A stretch of DNA of 17,536 nucleotides. Source: JBBDXI01 sp040902425 (GTDB lineage: Bacteria > Planctomycetota > Phycisphaerae > Phycisphaerales > UBA1924). A model generated the notes under the pieces. It searched no databases. It worked only from the letters and a program-made list of their open reading frames with translations, and was not told the DNA's origin. Each line of letters starts with the position of its first letter. The stretch's first letter is position 1. Where the stretch lies: contig JBBDXI010000086.1 in assembly GCA_040902425.1 (NCBI GenBank), forward strand, positions 1-17,536. Direction: 5' to 3'. Shown here piece by piece: positions 13,878-17,536 of this stretch. Both the position numbers and the translations under genes were made by a program.

Positions 13878-14423
13878 TCACATCGGTTTCTTGCTGATCG
13901 TCACGTCGTAGACCTCGAGGAGCTTTTCCTTGTCGAAGACCATCTCCTGACGGGAGAGGCCGACGATGTCGTACTCGTGGGTCAGTTCGATGGCATCGAC
14001 GGGGCAGGCCTCTTCGCACATGCCGCAGAAGATGCAGCGGAGCTCGTCGATCTCGAACTTCTTGGGGTACTTCTCGCGGTCATCCCAGGGGGCCTCGGCG
14101 GCCTCGATGTGGATGCAGCGGGCGGGGCAGATGGTCGGGCACATCATGCAGGCGACGCACTTGACGCGGCCCTGCTCATCGCGGTTGAGGCGGTGGACGC
14201 CCCGGAAATTGCGGACCTCGATGCCGCCCTCCTCGGGGGAGAACTGCTCGCGGCGCTCCTCGGGGTACTGGAGGGTGCGGCTGGTGCGGCCCTGGCCGAA
14301 GCTGGTGAAGAAGTGGCGGAGGGTGGTGCCGAAGCCCTTGATGATCTCGGGGAGGTAGACGCCCTCGAGGGCGGAGAGGGCCGGGGGCCTGATGACGATG
14401 ATGTCCTCGTCGCGGATCGCCAT
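13878..14423 (-). CDS. nuoI: NADH-quinone oxidoreductase subunit I (NuoI-like)
   Basis: A 181-residue ferredoxin-like subunit of respiratory complex I that carries two [4Fe-4S] clusters in the electron path to quinone. The two CxxCxxCxxxCP motifs are complete: C89, C92, C95, C99 and C130, C133, C136, C140. Upstream lie the family segments GFGTTLRHFFTS (30-41) and LQYPEE (51-56). The C-terminal tail (EYDIVGLSRQEMVFDKEKLL) is also typical. No other nuo gene is adjacent in either direction, so it is either an isolated complex I gene or a NuoI-like ferredoxin subunit. TATACT lies 9 nt before the ATG with no Shine-Dalgarno. It is divergent from the SPOR-like gene. Confidence 0.9.
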   Translation of the reverse strand: MAIRDEDIIVIRPPALSALEGVYLPEIIKGFGTTLRHFFTSFGQGRTSRTLQYPEERREQFSPEEGGIEVRNFRGVHRLNRDEQGRVKCVACMMCPTICPARCIHIEAAEAPWDDREKYPKKFEIDELRCIFCGMCEEACPVDAIELTHEYDIVGLSRQEMVFDKEKLLEVYDVTISKKPM

Positions 14424-14432
14424 GCGGAGGGC

Positions 14433-14438
14433 AGTATA
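14433..14438 (-). promoter_or_regulatory. Candidate -10 box of nuoI
   Basis: TATACT on the minus strand (5/6 to TATAAT) ends 9 nt before the nuoI ATG. This implies a leader of only a few nucleotides. The -35 position shows no consensus. Confidence 0.4.
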
Positions 14439-14578
14439 CGTGTGGGACGCCGGGGTCGGGAGCCGCGAATGAGGGTGGGAGCGGAAGTGCGAAATGTGGG
14501 GATTGGGCGAGGCCGGGCGTGCGCAGGAAAGGGCTGTCGGTTTGAGCGGGGCGGGCAGGTTTTGCCGATAGGGGCTTC

Positions 14579-15562
14579 ATGGCGAAGCCCGGTCCTGCGC
14601 TGTTTGAGTTGATCCGGAACCCCGCGGCCCAGGGGGTCGGCGGGGCGCCGCGGCCGCCGTCTCAGGGGGGCGCGCCAGTGCCCGCGCCGGCCAGTCCGGA
14701 GCCGCCGCGCGAGCGCGAGCCGGCGCCCGAGGTCGTGATGAAGCCCCGCATCCGGCTGGCGACCTCGGCCCCCCCGGAGCCCGCAGCGGCGGAGCCGAGG
14801 GCGGCGGAGCCCAGGCCGGCGGTGGCGCCGAGCGTGGCGACCCATTCGCCCGTGCCGGCGAGTGCCGAACCACCGTCAGCGGTGGCCCAGCCCTCGGCGG
14901 CGGTCCCGGCCGCGCCGAAGCGGGCGGCGGATGCCAAGCGGTTCATCGCGATCCGGCTGCCGTGGCGGGGGCCGGTGACGCTCACGACCAGCGGGGCGCT
15001 GCTGGCGGGGACGGGGCTGTTCGCCGTGGTCCTTGCGGTGGCGCTGACGGTGTACAAGCTGGGGTTCAGCGATGGGGAAACACGGGTGCTCCAGGACAAG
15101 GGGCTGACCTCGCTGGTGGTGAACGACCCGCTGAAGGCGGAGCATCTGCCCGTCAGCGGGGGCCTGATTGTGCCGGAGCCGCCGGAGGGGCGGGTGCCGA
15201 TCGCGGCCCGGCCGCCGGTGGTGACGCCCGTGGGTTCCGGGGAGCTGGTGTCGGGCCTGAACTACTGCGTGGCGGCGAGCCGGCTGGACAAGGCGGGGGC
15301 GGAGCGGGCGGCGGGGTTCCTGAAGCAGAACGGGGTGCCCGCGGCGGCCATGGCGGAGGTGGAAGGGGAGTGGTCGGGGGCCAAGAATGCCGGCTCGTGG
15401 CGGGTGGTGGTCCTTCGGGGCATCACCGGCAAGGAGTACGGGTCGAGGGCCGCGCCCAGGGTCGAGGTGGAGCAGCAGCTGACGAGGCTGGGCAAGGACT
15501 ACCTGAGGGACCCCAAGGGCCGGATCGACTTCGGGCAGTTCGCGTGGGACAAGAGGAAGTAG
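14579..15562 (+). CDS. Single-pass membrane protein with SPOR-like C-terminal domain
   Basis: A 327-residue protein, not assigned to a named family. It starts with MAKPGPALFELIR, followed by a long Pro/Ala/Glu-rich cytoplasmic region (about 15-118), one membrane helix (about 136-160) and an extracytoplasmic part. The last 100 residues (GLNYCVAASRLDKAGAERAA, then FLKQNGVPAAAM, then WRVVVLRGI) have the pattern of a SPOR domain or a similar alpha/beta fold. In those domains strand-helix-strand repeats bind peptidoglycan, but here there is only one clear repeat and a different ending (GRIDFGQFAW). The start is supported by AGGGG 6 nt upstream. It appears to lead a four-gene plus-strand run with gaps of 43-66 nt. 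A role in the cell envelope is inferred from topology. Confidence 0.75.
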   Translation: MAKPGPALFELIRNPAAQGVGGAPRPPSQGGAPVPAPASPEPPREREPAPEVVMKPRIRLATSAPPEPAAAEPRAAEPRPAVAPSVATHSPVPASAEPPSAVAQPSAAVPAAPKRAADAKRFIAIRLPWRGPVTLTTSGALLAGTGLFAVVLAVALTVYKLGFSDGETRVLQDKGLTSLVVNDPLKAEHLPVSGGLIVPEPPEGRVPIAARPPVVTPVGSGELVSGLNYCVAASRLDKAGAERAAGFLKQNGVPAAAMAEVEGEWSGAKNAGSWRVVVLRGITGKEYGSRAAPRVEVEQQLTRLGKDYLRDPKGRIDFGQFAWDKRK

Positions 15563-15605
15563 TTGGTCTGTCGCCCGACCGGCGGCGGCCGGAAGGGAAG
15601 CAGCG

Positions 15606-15773
15606 ATGAGCCTGGATCGTTCACTGAAGGCCGGCGGCAAGCTGGCGGCGAAGCGGAGCGTCTTCACCCGGGTGGAGCGGATCGCGAAGATGACCGAGGA
15701 CAAGAAGTTCGACGCGAAGACGGGGAAGCCGCTGGGGCTGCCGAAGACGCTGGTGCCGCGGGCGAAGGCGTAG
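15606..15773 (+). CDS. Small basic protein of the PVC superphylum (TIGR04137-like)
   Basis: A 55-residue, Lys/Arg-rich protein. SLKAGGKLAAKRSVFTRVER followed by IAKM and, near the end, GLPKTLVPRAKA matches the small basic protein family of Planctomycetes, Verrucomicrobia and Chlamydiae. Its core is a S-L-x-x-x-x-x-L-x-x-x-R-S-V-x-x-R-x-E-R-I pattern ending in GLPK. The role is not established to my knowledge; a ribosome- or RNA-associated function is suspected from charge and size. The start is ATG at 15606, with an AAGGGAAG-type purine stretch just upstream. It lies 43 nt after the SPOR-like gene and 44 nt before the YjbQ-family gene on the same strand. Confidence 0.85.
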   Translation: MSLDRSLKAGGKLAAKRSVFTRVERIAKMTEDKKFDAKTGKPLGLPKTLVPRAKA

Positions 15774-15817
15774 AGGTTCAGCAGGGGCGCGGTCGAACCC
15801 GGGGGAAGGTTCGCTGC

Positions 15818-16222
15818 GTGGTTGAACACCTCACCATCCTGACGCCGGGGCAGGGGATGCACGAGATCACGGGACAAGTGCGGGAGGTGGTCGCGCGCGC
15901 GGGCATTGCCGAGGGCGTGTGCACCGTGTTCGTCCGGCACACGTCGGCCAGCCTGGTGATCCAGGAGAACGCCGACCGCTCAGCGCGGCGGGACCTGGAG
16001 CGGTGGATGTCGCGGCTGGTCCCGGAGGGCGACCCGCACTTCACGCACAACGACGAGGGGCCGGATGACATGCCGTCGCACATCCGGGCGGCCCTGACGG
16101 CGGTGTCGCTCTCGATCCCGGTCGTGGGCGGAGAGCTGGCGCTGGGGCGGTGGCAAGGGATCTACCTGTGGGAGCACCGGCGGGCGCCGCACCAGCGGAG
16201 CGTCGTTGTGCACATCGGGTGA
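15818..16222 (+). CDS. YjbQ/UPF0047 family protein
   Basis: A 134-residue protein of the YjbQ (UPF0047, 'secondary thiamine-phosphate synthase') family, full length. Conserved family segments are GMHEITGQV (13-21), CTVFVRHTSASLVIQENAD (35-53), HNDEGPDDMPSHIRAAL (77-93), GGELALGRWQGIYLWEHR (104-121) and the final VVVHIG. H41 and H77 lie in the conserved cavity motifs. Weak thiamine phosphate synthase activity has been reported for the family, but the physiological role is unclear. The start is GTG at 15818, supported by GGGGGAAGG 8 nt upstream; longer frames overlap the small basic protein gene. No thiamine genes are nearby. Confidence 0.93.
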   Translation: MVEHLTILTPGQGMHEITGQVREVVARAGIAEGVCTVFVRHTSASLVIQENADRSARRDLERWMSRLVPEGDPHFTHNDEGPDDMPSHIRAALTAVSLSIPVVGGELALGRWQGIYLWEHRRAPHQRSVVVHIG

Positions 16223-16277
16223 TCTTCCGGCGCCGGGCGGGGCGGGCCCGCATTCCTACAGTCCGCGTTCTCCCTTC

Positions 16278-16282
16278 AGGAG
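16278..16282 (+). promoter_or_regulatory. Ribosome binding site of the DUF1015 gene
   Basis: AGGAG lies 6 nt before the ATG at 16289 and fixes the start of the partial gene. Confidence 0.6.
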
Positions 16283-16288
16283 CAGGCC

Positions 16289-17536
16289 ATGCCCCAGGTC
16301 TTCCCCTTCCGCGCGGTGCAGTTCAAGAGCGGGTCGGGCGATGTGAGCAGCCTGGTGGCGCCGCCCTACGACGTCCTGGATGCCCGGACCAAGGCGGCGC
16401 TGCTGATGAAGGACCAGCACAACATCGTCGCGGTGGACCTGCCGCACACTCCGGCGAAGGAGCTGGGGCCGCCGGCGGAGTACGAGGGGGCGGCGGGGGT
16501 GTACGGGGAGTGGCTGTCGTCGGGGATCCTGTCGCGGCGGGAGCGGCCGGCGATGTTCGCGTACCGGCAGACGTTCTCGGCCGGCGCGGGCCGTGGGGCG
16601 GCGGGGGCGAAGCTCCAGCGGACGGGGATGGCGTGCACGGTGGAGGCGGCGCCCTTCGGGGCCCGGGCGGGCGGGGGGATTCTGCCGCACGAGGAGACGT
16701 TCAGCGGGCCGAAGGAGGACCGGCTGGCGCTCATGCGGGCTACGCGGGCGCAGCTCTCGCCGATCTTCGGGCTGTTCGCGGATGAGGGCGGGGGGGGGAC
16801 TGAAGTGGTGCGGTCGATCACCGTGCGGCGGGCGGCCGACCTGACGGCGACGATGATCGACGGGGTGGTGCACGAGGTGTGGACGGTGGAGGACCCGGCG
16901 GAGATTGGGGCCTACCAGCGGGCCCTGGCCGGGCAGGATGTGTTCATCGCCGACGGGCACCACCGGTACACCACCGCGCTCAACTATCTCAAGGAACTCG
17001 GGCAGCGGGGGCCGGTCGCGCCGGAGCACCCGGCCCGGCGGTGCATGATGGTGATGGTCGGGATGTCGGACCCGGGGCTGGCGATCTGGCCGACCCACCG
17101 GGTGCTGGGGGGGATGCGCGGCTATTCCCCGGAGGCGTTCGTCAAGGCCGTCTCGGACGCGTTCGACGTGCGGAGCATCGGGACCGACCTGACGAAGCTG
17201 GAGGGGGAGATGGCGCGGGCCGCGGCGGGAGCGGAGGGGCGGAACGTGCTGGGTCTTTATGACTTTGCGTGCCGGGGGGTGATGGTGGCGACGCTGCGGC
17301 GGGAGGACCCGCTGGCGGCGCGGTTCGGCGGCAAGCCGCGGGAGTGGCGGATGTTGGATGTGGCGCTGGTGCAGCACCTGGTGGTCGAGGAGGTGTGCCA
17401 GCCGGAGCTCAACGGGGGCGAGGCGGTGAAGTGGGCGTTCCCGCACACGATCGACGAGGTGGTGCAGATCGGGGCGGGGGCGGAGACGGGGGCCGGGGGC
17501 GGGAAGGGGTTCGCGCCGCAGTTGGCGGTGGTCGTG
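16289..17536 (+). CDS. DUF1015 family protein, 3' end cut by the window
   Basis: The first 416 codons of a DUF1015 protein run open to the last base of the window, so the C-terminus is missing. Family features are MPQVFPFRAVQF (1-12), VAPPYDVLD (23-31), ILPHEETFSGPKEDRLALM (131-149), the hallmark DGHHRYTTAL beginning at Asp222, and LNGGEAVKWAF near 379-389. The N-terminal Pro-Pro-Tyr-Asp and the central His-His-Arg-Tyr motifs suggest an enzyme active site, but the reaction is not established. AGGAG lies 6 nt before the ATG. It is the last visible member of the plus-strand group starting at 14579, 66 nt after the YjbQ-family gene. A Gly-rich stretch (ETGAGGGKG) near residues 399-407 looks like a loop insertion. 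Confidence 0.92.
   Translation, partial: MPQVFPFRAVQFKSGSGDVSSLVAPPYDVLDARTKAALLMKDQHNIVAVDLPHTPAKELGPPAEYEGAAGVYGEWLSSGILSRRERPAMFAYRQTFSAGAGRGAAGAKLQRTGMACTVEAAPFGARAGGGILPHEETFSGPKEDRLALMRATRAQLSPIFGLFADEGGGGTEVVRSITVRRAADLTATMIDGVVHEVWTVEDPAEIGAYQRALAGQDVFIADGHHRYTTALNYLKELGQRGPVAPEHPARRCMMVMVGMSDPGLAIWPTHRVLGGMRGYSPEAFVKAVSDAFDVRSIGTDLTKLEGEMARAAAGAEGRNVLGLYDFACRGVMVATLRREDPLAARFGGKPREWRMLDVALVQHLVVEEVCQPELNGGEAVKWAFPHTIDEVVQIGAGAETGAGGGKGFAPQLAVVV

Noticed and set aside
15774..15810. tRNA-like T-arm (GGTTC...GAACC) between the small basic protein and YjbQ genes
   Set aside because: The arms are too far apart, and there is no acceptor, D-arm or anticodon stem around them.

Overview
The window is GC-rich (about 70%) and reads as chromosomal DNA of a planctomycete, most likely class Phycisphaerae. 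This rests on marker genes, not alignment. They are a 55-residue small basic protein of the Planctomycetes/Verrucomicrobia/Chlamydiae type, a membrane protein ending in a GYDLSGL...CPECG zinc ribbon, a VPAPAA/PEP-CTERM-like exported protein, and a cysteine-free ribosomal protein S4. I saw no tRNA, rRNA, CRISPR array, transposase or phage gene.

Layout. From 16 to 8192 all genes lie on the minus strand. In transcription order these are an SRPBCC-fold protein, PolX (family X polymerase plus PHP domain), a two-helix zinc-ribbon membrane protein, rpsD (S4), a PpiD/SurA-like membrane-anchored folding factor, and an exported Tricorn/TolB-type beta-propeller protein whose frame stops 15 nt before the window edge. 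At 8394-9122 a plus-strand HigB/HigA-type toxin-antitoxin cassette has a good extended -10 promoter. Its toxin is frameshifted at an (AC)3 run and its antitoxin is intact. The cassette converges on recG (minus), with 2 bp between the stop codons. A small antitoxin-like remnant (plus), a DUF971 protein (minus) and pyrF (plus) follow. Then come the PEP-CTERM-like protein and an isolated nuoI (both minus). From 14579 to the right edge a plus-strand, probably co-transcribed group encodes a membrane protein with a SPOR-like C-terminus, the small basic protein, a YjbQ-family protein and a DUF1015 protein cut by the window end.

Themes. Most genes are housekeeping: DNA repair and recombination (polX, recG), translation (rpsD, perhaps the small basic protein), pyrimidine synthesis (pyrF), respiration (nuoI) and envelope or secretion (PpiD-like, propeller, PEP-CTERM, SPOR-like). 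I found no convincing new multi-gene defence or metabolic system.

The less ordinary signals are small. (1) Several starts lacking a Shine-Dalgarno sequence carry a TANNNT box 6-7 nt upstream, as expected for leaderless transcripts. (2) Two hairpins with a shared GGGAC loop and GGCTCAC tail flank pyrF and show one compensatory stem change. (3) The toxin gene is inactivated by an apparent 2-nt duplication. (4) Strong G-runs occur in two intergenic regions. (5) The rpsD leader carries an inverted repeat.
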